Part shown: positions 1-8,840 of the stretch, one piece after another
How the letters are laid out: each line of letters starts with the position of its first letter
How positions within the stretch are numbered: the stretch's first letter is position 1
Source of the DNA: Rhodovastum atsumiense
GTDB lineage: Bacteria > Pseudomonadota > Alphaproteobacteria > Acetobacterales > Acetobacteraceae
Assembly: GCF_937425535.1 (NCBI RefSeq)
Contig: NZ_OW485601.1
Coordinates: forward strand, 6,406,501 to 6,470,500
Reading direction: 5' to 3'
Length of the DNA stretch: 64,000 nt
The notes under the pieces: generated by a model
Told to the model about the DNA's origin: nothing
Database searches by the model: none
What the model saw: the letters and a program-made list of their open reading frames with translations, nothing else
Position numbers and translations under genes: made by a program

Positions 1-1
1 G

Positions 2-64
2 CTGCGCGGACTTGCGGAGATCGCCGATCGCGTGCTCGTGCCAGAACCGGAGCCTGCGGAATGA
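2..64 (+). CDS. 3' end of an unidentified gene upstream of glgB
   Basis: Only the last 20 codons are in the window. They read [12 protein letters not shown] followed by a proline/glutamate-rich tail. The TGA stop overlaps the glgB start codon as ATGA, so this is the upstream member of the same operon. In GlgE-type trehalose/glucan operons the gene before glgB is often treS (trehalose synthase/maltokinase). That assignment rests on context only, because 20 residues are too few to identify a family. Confidence 0.5.
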   Translation: MRGLAEIADRVLVPEPEPAE

Positions 65-2259
65 ACGATGTCGCCATGAACGCCTGCTGGGTCGATCCCG
101 GCGCCGTCGACGCCATCGTGTCGGCGCGCCACGGCGATCCCTTCGCCGTGCTGGGACCGCATGGCGGCGCCGTGCGCGCCTTCCTGCCCGATGCCACCGC
201 GGTGGAGGTGGTCTCCCGCGAGGGCGAGGCCGTGCTCGGCCAGCTCGACCGCATCCACCCGGCGGGGTTCTGGGCCGGCGCGGTCAGCGCGGCGGTGCCG
301 TACCGGCTTCGCATCGAAAGCGGCGCGCTGGTGCACGAGACCGAGGACCCCTATTCCTTCGGCCCGGCGCTGGGCGATCTGGATGTCTACCTGCTCGCCG
401 AAGGCCGGCACCGCGAGATCGGCCGCGTCCTCGGCGCGCAACTGGTCGAGCTGGAGGGCGTGTGCGGCGTGCGCTTCGCCGTCTGGGCGCCGAATGCCCG
501 CCGGGTTTCCGTCGTTGGCGACTTCAACCACTGGGACGGGCGGCGCCATCCGATGCGGCTGCGCCACGGCGCGGGGGTGTGGGAGTTGTTCATCCCCCGC
601 CTCGGCGCCGGCGTGATCTACAAATACGAGATGCTCGGGCCGGATGGCGAGCCGTTGCCGCTGAAGGCCGACCCGGTGGCGGCGCTGGCGGAGGTGCCGC
701 CGGCCACCGCCTCGGTGGTCGCCGATCCACGCCTGCGCTGGCGCGATGCCGCCTATCTCGCCCGCCGGCGCGCCTGCAACGCCCCGGACGCGCCGATCAG
801 CATCTACGAGGTGCACGCCGCCTCCTGGCTGCCGGACTCGGAGAGCCCGGCGAGCTGGCAGGCCCTGACCGCGAAGCTGGTTCCTTATGTACAGTCCATG
901 GGCTTCACCCATGTCGAGTTCATGCCGGTCATGGAACATCCCTTCCACGGCTCCTGGGGCTACCAGCCGCTCGGGCAGTTCGCGCCGAGCGCGCGCATGG
1001 GCCAGCCCGCAGATTTCGCCCGCCTCGTCGATGCGCTGCACGAGGCCGGAATCGGCGTCATCCTCGACTGGGTGCCGGCGCATTTCCCCACCGACGCGCA
1101 CGGCCTCGCCCGCTTCGACGGCACCCCTCTCTACGAGCATGCCGATCCGAAGGAAGGCTTCCAACAGGACTGGAACACCTACATCTACAATCTCGGCCGC
1201 AACGAGGTGCGCGGCTTCCTGATCGGCAGCGCGCTGCACTGGATCGAGCAGTACCACGCCGATGCGCTGCGCGTGGACGCGGTGGCGTCGATGCTCTACC
1301 GTGACTATTCACGCCGCCAGGGCGAGTGGGTGCCCAACAAATACGGCGGGCGGGAAAACCTGGAGGCCATCTCCTTCCTGCAGGAATTGTCGCAGGTGCT
1401 GCACGAGCGCGCCCCCGGGGTGGCGATGATCGCCGAGGAAAGTACCGCCTGGCCGGGCGTGACCCGCGGCCCGGGCGATGCCTCCGTCGCCTTCGGCGGG
1501 CTCGGCTTCGCCTACAAGTGGAACATGGGCTGGATGCACGACACGTTGCATTACATGCACGAGGATCCGGTCCACCGGCGCTGGCACCACGACAACATCA
1601 CCTTCGGCCTGGTCTACGCCTTCTCCGAGCGCTTCATCCTGCCGCTGTCGCATGACGAGGTGGTCTACGGAAAGGGCTCGCTGCTCGGCAAGATGCCCGG
1701 CGACGAGTGGCAGCGCTTCGCCAACCTGCGCTGCTATCTCGGCTTCATGTGGGCCTATCCCGGCAAGAAGCTGCTGTTCATGGGCGGCGAATTCGCGCAG
1801 ACGCGGGAATGGAACCACGACCACGGGCTCGACTGGCACCTGCTCGACGATCCGCGCCACGCCGGGGTGCAGAAGCTGGTGCGCGACCTGAACCTGCTCT
1901 ATCGCGCCACCCCCGCGCTGTACCGGGGCGACTGCGTGCCGGAGGGGTTCCGCTGGGTGGTGGTGGACGACCGCGAGTATTCCGTCTTCGCCTTCCTGCG
2001 CTTCGGCGCCGAGGGCGACCGGCCGGTGCTGGCGGTCTGCAACTTCACGCCGGTGGTGCGCCAGGGCTATCGCGTCGGCGTGCCGCGCGGCGGATCGTGG
2101 CGGGAAACCTTCAATTCGGACGGCGCGCTGTACGGGGGCTCCAACCTGGGCAATGGCGGCTGGTGCACGGCCGAGGAGGTCCCCAGCCATGACCAGCCCT
2201 GCTCCGTGGTCCTGACCCTGCCGCCGCTCTCGACGCTGTTCCTCGAGGCCCCCGGATGA
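61..2259 (+). CDS. glgB: 1,4-alpha-glucan branching enzyme GlgB
   Basis: GH13 branching enzyme that cuts alpha-1,4-glucan chains and re-attaches them in alpha-1,6 linkage. The 732 residues match the usual length of about 730. An N-terminal CBM48-type region ([13 protein letters not shown]) precedes the catalytic barrel. The nucleophile is Asp406 in DALRVDAV, the acid/base is Glu459 in MIAEES, and the third acidic residue is Asp532 in [10 protein letters not shown]; all are intact. The ATG at 61 has GGAG eight bases upstream and overlaps the preceding stop by four bases. treZ follows 13 bp later, so the two are probably co-transcribed. Confidence 0.97.
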   Translation: MNDVAMNACWVDPGAVDAIVSARHGDPFAVLGPHGGAVRAFLPDATAVEVVSREGEAVLGQLDRIHPAGFWAGAVSAAVPYRLRIESGALVHETEDPYSFGPALGDLDVYLLAEGRHREIGRVLGAQLVELEGVCGVRFAVWAPNARRVSVVGDFNHWDGRRHPMRLRHGAGVWELFIPRLGAGVIYKYEMLGPDGEPLPLKADPVAALAEVPPATASVVADPRLRWRDAAYLARRRACNAPDAPISIYEVHAASWLPDSESPASWQALTAKLVPYVQSMGFTHVEFMPVMEHPFHGSWGYQPLGQFAPSARMGQPADFARLVDALHEAGIGVILDWVPAHFPTDAHGLARFDGTPLYEHADPKEGFQQDWNTYIYNLGRNEVRGFLIGSALHWIEQYHADALRVDAVASMLYRDYSRRQGEWVPNKYGGRENLEAISFLQELSQVLHERAPGVAMIAEESTAWPGVTRGPGDASVAFGGLGFAYKWNMGWMHDTLHYMHEDPVHRRWHHDNITFGLVYAFSERFILPLSHDEVVYGKGSLLGKMPGDEWQRFANLRCYLGFMWAYPGKKLLFMGGEFAQTREWNHDHGLDWHLLDDPRHAGVQKLVRDLNLLYRATPALYRGDCVPEGFRWVVVDDREYSVFAFLRFGAEGDRPVLAVCNFTPVVRQGYRVGVPRGGSWRETFNSDGALYGGSNLGNGGWCTAEEVPSHDQPCSVVLTLPPLSTLFLEAPG

Positions 2260-2272
2260 CACGCTTCCTCGG

Positions 2273-4024
2273 ATGACACGCCATGCCCACCGGCTTCCCT
2301 TCGGGGCCGAGCTGCAGGCCGATGGCGGCACGCTGTTCCGGCTCTGGGCCCCGGATGCGAAGTCGGTGGTGGTGGAGGTGGACGGCGCCGCCCCGCTGAC
2401 GATGACCCGGCGATCCGGGGGATGGCACGAGGCGCGCGCGGAGTGTGGCGCCGGCGCGCGCTATCGCTACCGCCTGCCCGGCGGGCGCGCGGTGCCGGAT
2501 CCGGCCAGCCGGCTGCAGGACGGCGACGTGCACGGCCGCAGCGTGGTGCTCGACCCACGCGCGCATGACTGGCGCCACCCCTCGCCCGGACGCCCCTGGC
2601 ACGAGGCGGTGATCTACGAGGTGCATGTCGGCCTCGCCGGCGGCTTCATGGCGCTGGCCGACCGGCTGGAAGGGCTGCGCGACATCGGCTTCACCGCGAT
2701 CGAGCTGATGCCGGTCGCCGATTTCCCGGGGCGGCGGAACTGGGGCTATGACGGGGTGCTGCCCTTCGCCCCGGCGACCGCCTATGGCAGCCCGGGCGAG
2801 CTGAAGACACTGGTCGACCGCGCGCACGGGCTCGGGCTGATGGTGTTGCTCGATGTCGTCTATAATCACTTCGGGCCGGACGGAAATTACCTGCATGGGT
2901 ATGCCGGCGCCTTCTTCACCAAAGGCAAGCACACGCCCTGGGGCGCCGCGATCGACTTCCACAGGCCGGAGGTGCGCGATTTCTTCATCCAGAATGCGCT
3001 GTACTGGCTGAACGAGTATCGCTTCGACGGGCTGCGCTTCGATGCGGTGCATGCCATCTCCCCGCAGGCAGTGCTGCCGGAGTTCGCCCGCACCATCCGC
3101 GCCGGGGTGGAGCCAGGGCGTCCGGTGCATCTGGTGCTGGAACATGGCGACAACCGTGCCGGCCTGCTCGCTGGCGGCGCGCGCTTCGACGGGCAATGGG
3201 CGGATGATTTCCACCATTGCGTCCATCGCCTGCTGACCGGCGAGAGCGAGGGGTATTACGGCGATTTCGACGATCCCGCGGCGCGGCTGGCGCGCTGCCT
3301 GGCGGAAGGGTTCGCCTGGCAGGGCGAGACCACCGCGCGCGGCCGCCGCCGCGGCGAGCCGAGCGCCGACCTGCCGACCACCGCCTTCGTGATCTGCCTG
3401 CAGAACCACGACCAGATCGGTAACCGCGCCATGGGCGAGCGGCTGACCCTGCTCGCCGATCCCGAGGCCCTGTGCGCCGCCGCGGCGCTGCTGCTGCTGA
3501 CGCCCCAGATCCCCCTGGTGTTCATGGGCGAGGAATGCGGCAGCCGGACGCCGTTCCTGTACTTTACCGACCACCCCCCGGAGCTGGCGCGGCGGGTGCG
3601 CGAAGGACGGCGCAGGGAATTCGCCCATTTCGCTGCCTTCGCGGATGCCGGGCGGCGCGACCGGATCCCCGATCCCAATGCCCCGGAAACCTTCCTGCTC
3701 TCGCGGCCCGATCCCACCGATGCCGAACCACGCATGGCGGCGCTGTACCATCTGCTGCTGGATCTGCGCCGGCGTCACCTGATGGCCCGGATTCCGGGCT
3801 GCCGCAGCCTCGGCGCCGGGCCGGTCGGCGAGACCGGGGTGCTGGCGCGCTGGGGCATGGGCGATGGCACGGAACTGGTCATCGCCTGCAATCTCGGTCC
3901 GGCGCCGCTGCTGGTCGACGCCATGGACGGGCCGATGCTGTTCGAAAGCCGTGCCGGCGCCGCCGAGGCGGTACGGCACGGCCATTTGCCCGCAAGCTGC
4001 ACGGTGGCCTTCCTGCTGGCCTGA
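2273..4024 (+). CDS. treZ: malto-oligosyltrehalose trehalohydrolase TreZ
   Basis: GH13 enzyme that releases trehalose from maltooligosyltrehalose. It is the second step of the TreY-TreZ route. The 583 residues are typical. An N-terminal E-set/CBM48 region (FGAELQADGGTLFRLWAPDA) is followed by the barrel, with DVVYNHFGPDGNYL, nucleophile Asp257 in GLRFDAVHAI, acid Glu290 in LVLEHGDN, and QNHDQIGNRAMGERL, which is characteristic of TreZ. No treY gene is visible in the window, so the partner enzyme must be encoded elsewhere. The start lies just after a 12-bp sequence that is repeated across the glgB stop. Confidence 0.95.
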   Translation: MTRHAHRLPFGAELQADGGTLFRLWAPDAKSVVVEVDGAAPLTMTRRSGGWHEARAECGAGARYRYRLPGGRAVPDPASRLQDGDVHGRSVVLDPRAHDWRHPSPGRPWHEAVIYEVHVGLAGGFMALADRLEGLRDIGFTAIELMPVADFPGRRNWGYDGVLPFAPATAYGSPGELKTLVDRAHGLGLMVLLDVVYNHFGPDGNYLHGYAGAFFTKGKHTPWGAAIDFHRPEVRDFFIQNALYWLNEYRFDGLRFDAVHAISPQAVLPEFARTIRAGVEPGRPVHLVLEHGDNRAGLLAGGARFDGQWADDFHHCVHRLLTGESEGYYGDFDDPAARLARCLAEGFAWQGETTARGRRRGEPSADLPTTAFVICLQNHDQIGNRAMGERLTLLADPEALCAAAALLLLTPQIPLVFMGEECGSRTPFLYFTDHPPELARRVREGRRREFAHFAAFADAGRRDRIPDPNAPETFLLSRPDPTDAEPRMAALYHLLLDLRRRHLMARIPGCRSLGAGPVGETGVLARWGMGDGTELVIACNLGPAPLLVDAMDGPMLFESRAGAAEAVRHGHLPASCTVAFLLA

Positions 4025-4456
4025 TCATGACCGGCAGGCGGCCGCCCCGGTTCGACGGCGCCCCGGACGGCACAGGCGCGGATCCCCCAATCCCGTTCCA
4101 CACTGGCCCATTTACCAGGGCAGCCGGTGATTCTCGCATGCGATTGTGGGGCTCACGGCATTGTCTTCCGCAATTGCACGAAACCGATCAGTATTCTGAA
4201 CGTAGAAGATCACGTCTGAGACGTGCGTAACTGGTGGCCGACTGATCGCGACAGCGAATGCCGGCGCCGGCTGCAGGGCGGAGGCGCGGGTTGTTGCGTC
4301 TCCCGCAGTGATGTTGGCGGGTTGCTTACACAACGTCCCATCAAAGCCGTGGCAGACGGGCGTGCGACGGCCGCAACGGGACCGATTCTTCGCCGCAATC
4401 TTGCCATGCGTAACTGGTGAATAACGCCCGCGCGACAAGCGCTCGAGGAGCTTCTG
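4025..4456. other. non-coding gap between treZ and the otsA region
   Basis: About 430 bp without a convincing gene. It contains a 15-bp perfect palindrome (CACGTCT, one central base, AGACGTG) at 4211-4225. It also holds a 13-bp direct repeat TGCGTAACTGGTG at 4224-4236 and 4407-4419. These could be binding sites in front of the otsA transcript, but no clear -35/-10 pair was recognised. Confidence 0.5.
4224..4419. repeat. pair of 13-bp direct repeats upstream of otsA
   Basis: TGCGTAACTGGTG occurs identically at 4224-4236 and 4407-4419, 183 bp apart. The first copy abuts the palindrome at 4211-4225. The function is unknown. Confidence 0.6.
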
Positions 4457-4795
4457 GTGCCATTCCCGCCCTGCCATATCGATACCTGCCCGACCGGAGC
4501 GTTCCCCCCGAACGCCGGTGCGCGGACGTGGTCGGTGGCCGGGCCGCGTGTGGATGCACCACTCCCTTCCCGGCGGCCTGCCCCCTCGCTGTCCCTGCCG
4601 CATCCCACGGCGCGGCGGAGCGGGACCACGGCAGAGCTCGTGCTGCCATCTGGTTTCCTTTCGGGGCGCCGCGTCGCGGACGTCCTGGGCGGGATGTCGC
4701 CCGCCCTCGGTACTGAACGAGACGCAGGCGTGGACGAGCGGGAAAGCGACAGTCTTTCCGCGGTGCGGCCCGTGGCGTTGCTGGAGGTCACATGA
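4457..4795 (+). CDS. possible small protein translated into otsA
   Basis: A 112-residue GTG-start reading frame with no family I recognise. Three things favour it being real. There is a strong ribosome binding site (GAGGAG, six bases before the GTG). Third codon positions are strongly biased to G/C across the frame. Its stop overlaps the otsA start as ATGA, as in the translationally coupled genes of this genome. Against it, the sequence is rich in proline, arginine and serine, with no obvious hydrophobic core or motif. It may be a leader ORF for otsA, a poorly conserved protein or a chance frame. Confidence 0.35.
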   Translation: MPFPPCHIDTCPTGAFPPNAGARTWSVAGPRVDAPLPSRRPAPSLSLPHPTARRSGTTAELVLPSGFLSGRRVADVLGGMSPALGTERDAGVDERESDSLSAVRPVALLEVT

Positions 4796-6321
4796 ACCGG
4801 CTTGTCGTCGTCTCCAACCGGGTACCGGCCCCTTCGGCGGGCACCCAGGCGGGCGGTCTCGCTGTCGCGCTGGACGGGCTGATGGAGAAGCGCGGCGGGC
4901 TATGGTTCGGCTGGAGCGGCGTCATCGCCGCCGGCGCGGCCGGCCGGCCGGCCATGATCGAACGCTCGGGCTCGGTGGAATACGCCACCATCGACCTGAC
5001 CCAGGACGAGCACGACCGTTACTACAACGCCTTCTCCAACAGCGTGCTGTGGCCGCTGCTGCACACCATGCCCGAGCTCATGCAGTACGACCGGCGCGAC
5101 GCGCGGGTGTACCGTGAGGTGAACGCGCGCATGGCGGCGGCGCTGCAGCCGCTGCTGCGGCCCACCGACCTGATCTGGGTGCATGACTACCACCTGATGC
5201 CGATGGCTGCGGCGCTGCGGGCGCGCGGAGTGCGCAACCCGATCGGGTTCTTCCTGCACATCCCCTTCTGCTCGCCCGACGTACTGGCCGCCGCGCCGGA
5301 AATGACCGAGTTGGTGCGCGAGATGTTGTCGGCCGACCTGATCGGCTTCCAGACCGACAACGACGTCACCAATTTCGCCGCCGCCGCCCAGGTGCTGGCC
5401 GGCGCCATGCGCGGCCCGGGCAACAGCCTTTTCTTCGGGGGGCGCCGGATCCGGCTTGGCGTGTTCCCGGTCGAGATCGAGGCCCGCAGCTTCGCCGCCC
5501 GCGCCGCCGAGATGGCCGAGAGCCCCGCCGTCCGCCGGCTGCGGCGCGACCTGGAAGGGCAGCGTCTGATCCTGGGCGTGGAGCGGCTGGACCCCACCAA
5601 GGGCCTGCTGCAGCGGCTGGTTGGCCTGCGCCGCCTGCTGGAAAAGCGGCAGGACTGGCGTGGCCACCTGACGATGCTGCAGATCGCGGCGATGTCGCGC
5701 AAGGACGTGGAAAGCTACCGGGCGCTGCGCACCGCGCTCGACCGCGAGGCCGGCGCGCTGAACGCCGATCTGGGCGAGCCGGACTGGCAGCCGCTGCGCC
5801 TGGTCGCGCGCGGCGTGGAGCGCTCCACGGTCGCGGGCTACATGCGGCTGGCGCGGGTCGGCCTGGTCACGCCGCTGCGCGACGGCATGAACCTGGTGGC
5901 CAAGGAATTCGTGGCCGCCCAGGATCCGGCCGATCCGGGCGTGCTGGTGCTTTCCCGCTTCGCCGGCTCCGCCCGGCAACTGGAAGCCGCGCTGCTGGTC
6001 AACCCGCATGACCCGGACGCCATGGCCGATGCGCTCGACTCGGCGTTGCGCATGGGGCTGGAGGAGCGGCAGGCGCGCTGGCGGGCGCTGTGGGCGGCGA
6101 TCGAGCACCGCTCGCCGCTGGTCTGGGGCCGGTCCTTCGTGGCGGCGCTGCTGCGCGCCTCGACGCTGACCGTGGCCAAGACCCCGGTCCCGTTGCCGGT
6201 GCCGGTGGCGGAGCGGCCGATCGTGGCGCCGCGCATCGCGCTCGAACGCGTCGGCAGCGAAATGGAACCGGCCTTCGCCGGGGCTGGGGCAGGCAAGCCG
6301 GGCGGGCGCGTGCTGAACTGA
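4792..6321 (+). CDS. otsA: alpha,alpha-trehalose-phosphate synthase OtsA
   Basis: GT20 retaining glycosyltransferase that makes trehalose 6-phosphate from UDP-glucose and glucose 6-phosphate. The 509 residues begin with the family signature VVVSNRVPAP and GGLAVAL. They also carry WVHDYHLMP, the FFLHIPF motif, RLDPTKGL and the substrate-binding LRDGMNLVAKEF. The last 50 or so residues are a variable proline/alanine-rich tail. No otsB phosphatase lies next to it. With treZ it suggests two routes to trehalose in this organism. A strong terminator follows. Confidence 0.96.
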   Translation: MNRLVVVSNRVPAPSAGTQAGGLAVALDGLMEKRGGLWFGWSGVIAAGAAGRPAMIERSGSVEYATIDLTQDEHDRYYNAFSNSVLWPLLHTMPELMQYDRRDARVYREVNARMAAALQPLLRPTDLIWVHDYHLMPMAAALRARGVRNPIGFFLHIPFCSPDVLAAAPEMTELVREMLSADLIGFQTDNDVTNFAAAAQVLAGAMRGPGNSLFFGGRRIRLGVFPVEIEARSFAARAAEMAESPAVRRLRRDLEGQRLILGVERLDPTKGLLQRLVGLRRLLEKRQDWRGHLTMLQIAAMSRKDVESYRALRTALDREAGALNADLGEPDWQPLRLVARGVERSTVAGYMRLARVGLVTPLRDGMNLVAKEFVAAQDPADPGVLVLSRFAGSARQLEAALLVNPHDPDAMADALDSALRMGLEERQARWRALWAAIEHRSPLVWGRSFVAALLRASTLTVAKTPVPLPVPVAERPIVAPRIALERVGSEMEPAFAGAGAGKPGGRVLN

Positions 6322-6352
6322 CGCCCGCTCACCAGCCCGGGTCGACAATCCG

Positions 6353-6393
6353 GAGCGTGCCGGCCGTCACCGGCCGGCATGCTCTTTATTCTT
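6353..6393 (+). terminator. rho-independent terminator of otsA
   Basis: A 14-bp stem (GAGCGTGCCGGCCG at 6353-6366 with CGGCCGGCATGCTC at 6371-6384, one G-U pair) closes a TCAC loop and is followed by TTTATTCTT. The T-rich tail is on the plus strand only, so it serves otsA rather than the convergent udgB. Confidence 0.85.
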
Positions 6394-6408
6394 GACCGGA
6401 CCCGGCTT

Positions 6409-7071
6409 TCAGGCGGCGGCCTTGATCCGGCCAAGCACGTCGAGCATCACCGCCTCGAACATCTCCGTGGTCAGCCGCCCGGTCTGGGTATTGTAGCGGC
6501 TGACATGGTAGCTGTTCGCCAGCAGCAGCCCGTCAGGCAGGTCGTGGATGGCGCCATGGCGGAAGCGGATGCGGCTTGGCGGAATGCCGCAAGCCTTCAG
6601 CACCGCCGCATGCGCCAGCACACCAAGCGCCAGCACCGCCCGCAGTTGCGGCATTCCCCGCAGCTCTGATTCAAGGAACGGATTGCAGGCGGCAACCTCC
6701 GCCGGCTCCGGCAGGTTGGCCGGCGGCACACAGCGCACCGCGTTCACGATGCGCGTGTCCTTCAGCACCAACCCATCGTCGGGAGACGCCAGATAGGTCC
6801 CTTCGGCGAGGCCGAAGCGCAGCAGGGTCTGGTAGAGCAACACCCCGGCATGGTCGCCGGTGAAGGGCCGGCCGGTGCGGTTGGCGCCGCGCACGCCCGG
6901 AGCCATGCCGACGACCAGCAGGCGGGCCTGGACCGGGCCGAAGCTGGGCACCGGGCCGTTGAACCAATCGGGGTTCGCCGCCTGGTTCGCCGCCCGATAG
7001 GCAACCAGCCGCGGGCAGAGCGGACAATCATGCGAAGGGGCCGCGATCGCGGCCGGCTCGGTGCGCAGCAT
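6409..7071 (-). CDS. uracil-DNA glycosylase, family 5 (UdgB type)
   Basis: Base-excision repair enzyme that removes uracil and other deaminated bases from DNA. The 220 residues carry the family-5 motifs: VVGMAPGVRGANRTGRPFTGD near residues 52-72, the VRCVPPANLPEP segment, and SRYNTQTGRLT near the C-terminus. Cysteines in HDCPLCPRL near residues 14-22 and in the middle of the protein fit the [4Fe-4S] site of this family. It is encoded 17 bp after the NYN-domain gene and is probably co-transcribed with it. It converges on otsA. Confidence 0.93.
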   Translation of the reverse strand: MLRTEPAAIAAPSHDCPLCPRLVAYRAANQAANPDWFNGPVPSFGPVQARLLVVGMAPGVRGANRTGRPFTGDHAGVLLYQTLLRFGLAEGTYLASPDDGLVLKDTRIVNAVRCVPPANLPEPAEVAACNPFLESELRGMPQLRAVLALGVLAHAAVLKACGIPPSRIRFRHGAIHDLPDGLLLANSYHVSRYNTQTGRLTTEMFEAVMLDVLGRIKAAA

Positions 7072-7088
7072 CGGCGGACTGATCCCGC

Positions 7089-7697
7089 TCAGGGGGCCTC
7101 GGCACTGTCGGCGAAGGGCTCGGCCGGGGTCTGCCGCAGCGGCGTCGTGCGGGCCGGCCGCGGTTCCATCTGCCGGCGGGTGAACTCCGGCGCGATGTCG
7201 GACAGCTCGAGGAACTGGTCGGCCTGGCGGCGCAGCTCGTCGGCGACCATCGGCGGCGAGGTGCGGATCGAGGAGACGACCGAAACCCGCACGCCACGAC
7301 GCTGCACTGCCTCCACCAGCCGGCGGAAATCCGAGTCGCCGGAAAACAGCACGGCATGGTCGATCTTGTCGGCGAGTTCGAGCATGTCGATGGCCAGCTC
7401 GATATCCATGTTGCCCTTGACGCGACGGCGGCCGGTGGAATCGGTGAATTCCTTGGCCGGCTTCGTCACCAGGGTGTAACCATTATAGGCTAACCAATCC
7501 GTTAATGGCTTGAGTGGGGAATATTCCTCGGTTTCCAAAACGGCAGAGTAATAATAAGCGCGAATGACATGGCTTTTCCTGCGAAAGAAATCGAGAAGAT
7601 TACGATAGTCGACATCGAAGCCAAGATTACGTGAAGCGGAATACAAATTTGCACCGTCAATGAACAACGCGGTGCGTTCAGTGGGAAGAAAATGCAT
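7089..7697 (-). CDS. NYN domain protein (LabA/DUF88 family)
   Basis: A 202-residue protein with a PIN-like NYN fold, a family thought to cut RNA. The acidic residues of the fold are visible: TALFIDGANLYSA near residues 9-21, NMDIELAIDML in the middle, and VLFSGDSDFRRLVEAV. The final 35 or so residues are polar and low in complexity. The first 70 codons are clearly richer in A/T than the rest of the gene and its neighbours. It is divergent from folK. The substrate is unknown. Confidence 0.85.
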   Translation of the reverse strand: MHFLPTERTALFIDGANLYSASRNLGFDVDYRNLLDFFRRKSHVIRAYYYSAVLETEEYSPLKPLTDWLAYNGYTLVTKPAKEFTDSTGRRRVKGNMDIELAIDMLELADKIDHAVLFSGDSDFRRLVEAVQRRGVRVSVVSSIRTSPPMVADELRRQADQFLELSDIAPEFTRRQMEPRPARTTPLRQTPAEPFADSAEAP

Positions 7698-7749
7698 CAG
7701 ATGCAGCCTTTCTAGGAACTTCGTTGGTGCTACGATACGGTGCGGTGTG

Positions 7750-7779
7750 TGGCAAACAGAATCGACCGGTGCATATCAT
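7750..7779 (+). promoter_or_regulatory. possible promoter of folK
   Basis: TATCAT at 7774-7779 matches the -10 consensus at five of six positions. Upstream, TGGCAA at 7750-7755 is a weak -35 with an 18-bp spacer. It lies in the 142-bp divergent gap between the NYN gene and folK, in locally AT-richer DNA. Confidence 0.3.
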
Positions 7780-7839
7780 GATAGTGTACCACGCAAGTTG
7801 CCGGAAGGTGAAAGCGTCAACTCCCTGCGAGAAGAACCG

Positions 7840-8328
7840 ATGATCCTGGTCGCCATTGGCGCCAATCTGCCCGATGCCGCAGGACACCCGGCGCTGGTCA
7901 CCTGCCGTGCCGCCGCCGAGGCATTGCGCTCCTTGCCTGGTTTGCGTCTCGTGACCATTTCGTCATGGTATCGTACTGCACCCGTGCCCCCGTCCGGCCA
8001 GCCGGACTACATCAACGGAGTCGCCGCCCTCGAAGGCACCATCGCGCCGGCCACATTGCTGGAGTGGCTGCAGGCGATCGAGGCGCGGGCGGGACGAGTG
8101 CGCAGCGTGCCCAATGCCGCGCGCACGCTCGACCTCGACATCATCGACCTGCATGGCGAGGTCCGGCCCGCCCCCGATCCGGTGCTGCCGCATCCGCGCG
8201 CGCATCTGCGCGCCTTCGTGCTGGCACCGCTGCGCGAGGTGGCGCCGGACTGGGTGCATCCGGTGCTGCGCCGGAGCGTCGGGGACCTGCTGGCCGGTCT
8301 CGGCGACCAGGCGATTTCCCGCCTTTAG
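7840..8328 (+). CDS. folK: 6-hydroxymethyl-7,8-dihydropterin pyrophosphokinase FolK
   Basis: Transfers pyrophosphate from ATP to 6-hydroxymethyl-dihydropterin in folate synthesis, the step before FolP. FolP is also in this window, at 24.3 kb. The 162 residues contain VAIGANLP at the N-terminus, the SSWYRTAPVPPSGQPDYINGV segment and the signature ARTLDLDIIDLHG followed by LPHPRAHLRAFVLAPL. I chose the ATG at 7840 because the family begins right at this glycine-rich motif and GAGAAGAA lies upstream; the frame remains open further upstream. Confidence 0.93.
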   Translation: MILVAIGANLPDAAGHPALVTCRAAAEALRSLPGLRLVTISSWYRTAPVPPSGQPDYINGVAALEGTIAPATLLEWLQAIEARAGRVRSVPNAARTLDLDIIDLHGEVRPAPDPVLPHPRAHLRAFVLAPLREVAPDWVHPVLRRSVGDLLAGLGDQAISRL

Positions 8329-8429
8329 GCCGCTTCTGCCATGCGCCCGTGCGCCAGCCCTTGCGCCGCGGGGCCGAGGGGCATATCTAGGTCCATTACC
8401 CGCATTGCCTGGCCCTGGAGGTTGAGCGC

Positions 8430-8834
8430 ATGGCGCGCGTCACCGTCGAAGACTGCGTCCAGAAAGTCCCGAACCGCTTCGAGCTGGTTCTTTTCGCCGC
8501 ACAGCGGGCCCGTAATCTCTCGCGTGGCGAGGAACTTACGGTGGACCGCGATAATGACAAGAACCCGGTTGTCGCCCTGCGCGAGATCGCCGACGAGACC
8601 ATCCAGTTGGACCGCCTTGAGCAGGACCTGGTCAAGTCGCTCTCCCGCGCCCCCGAGCCCGAGCCGGCCGACGAGGAAGTGCTGGACCTCATCCCGACCG
8701 ACCAGAACATCTTCGGCCTGCAGGACGTCTCTGCCGACGAAGAAGCCCAGCAGCTTCCGGTCGAGAACGATGATATTTCCCCCGACGACATCGAAGCCGC
8801 CATCGAGGCGGAGCTTGGCGGCCGGCGCCGCTAA
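8430..8834 (+). CDS. rpoZ: RNA polymerase omega subunit RpoZ
   Basis: Small subunit that helps beta' assemble and forms part of a ppGpp site on the polymerase. The 134 residues start [11 protein letters not shown] and continue with [14 protein letters not shown] and [12 protein letters not shown], as in alphaproteobacterial omega. The acidic C-terminal extension after about residue 75 is common in this group. GGAGG precedes the ATG. The (p)ppGpp synthetase gene starts 6 bp after its stop, the usual rpoZ-rsh order. Confidence 0.95.
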   Translation: MARVTVEDCVQKVPNRFELVLFAAQRARNLSRGEELTVDRDNDKNPVVALREIADETIQLDRLEQDLVKSLSRAPEPEPADEEVLDLIPTDQNIFGLQDVSADEEAQQLPVENDDISPDDIEAAIEAELGGRRR

Positions 8835-8840
8835 ACAGCG

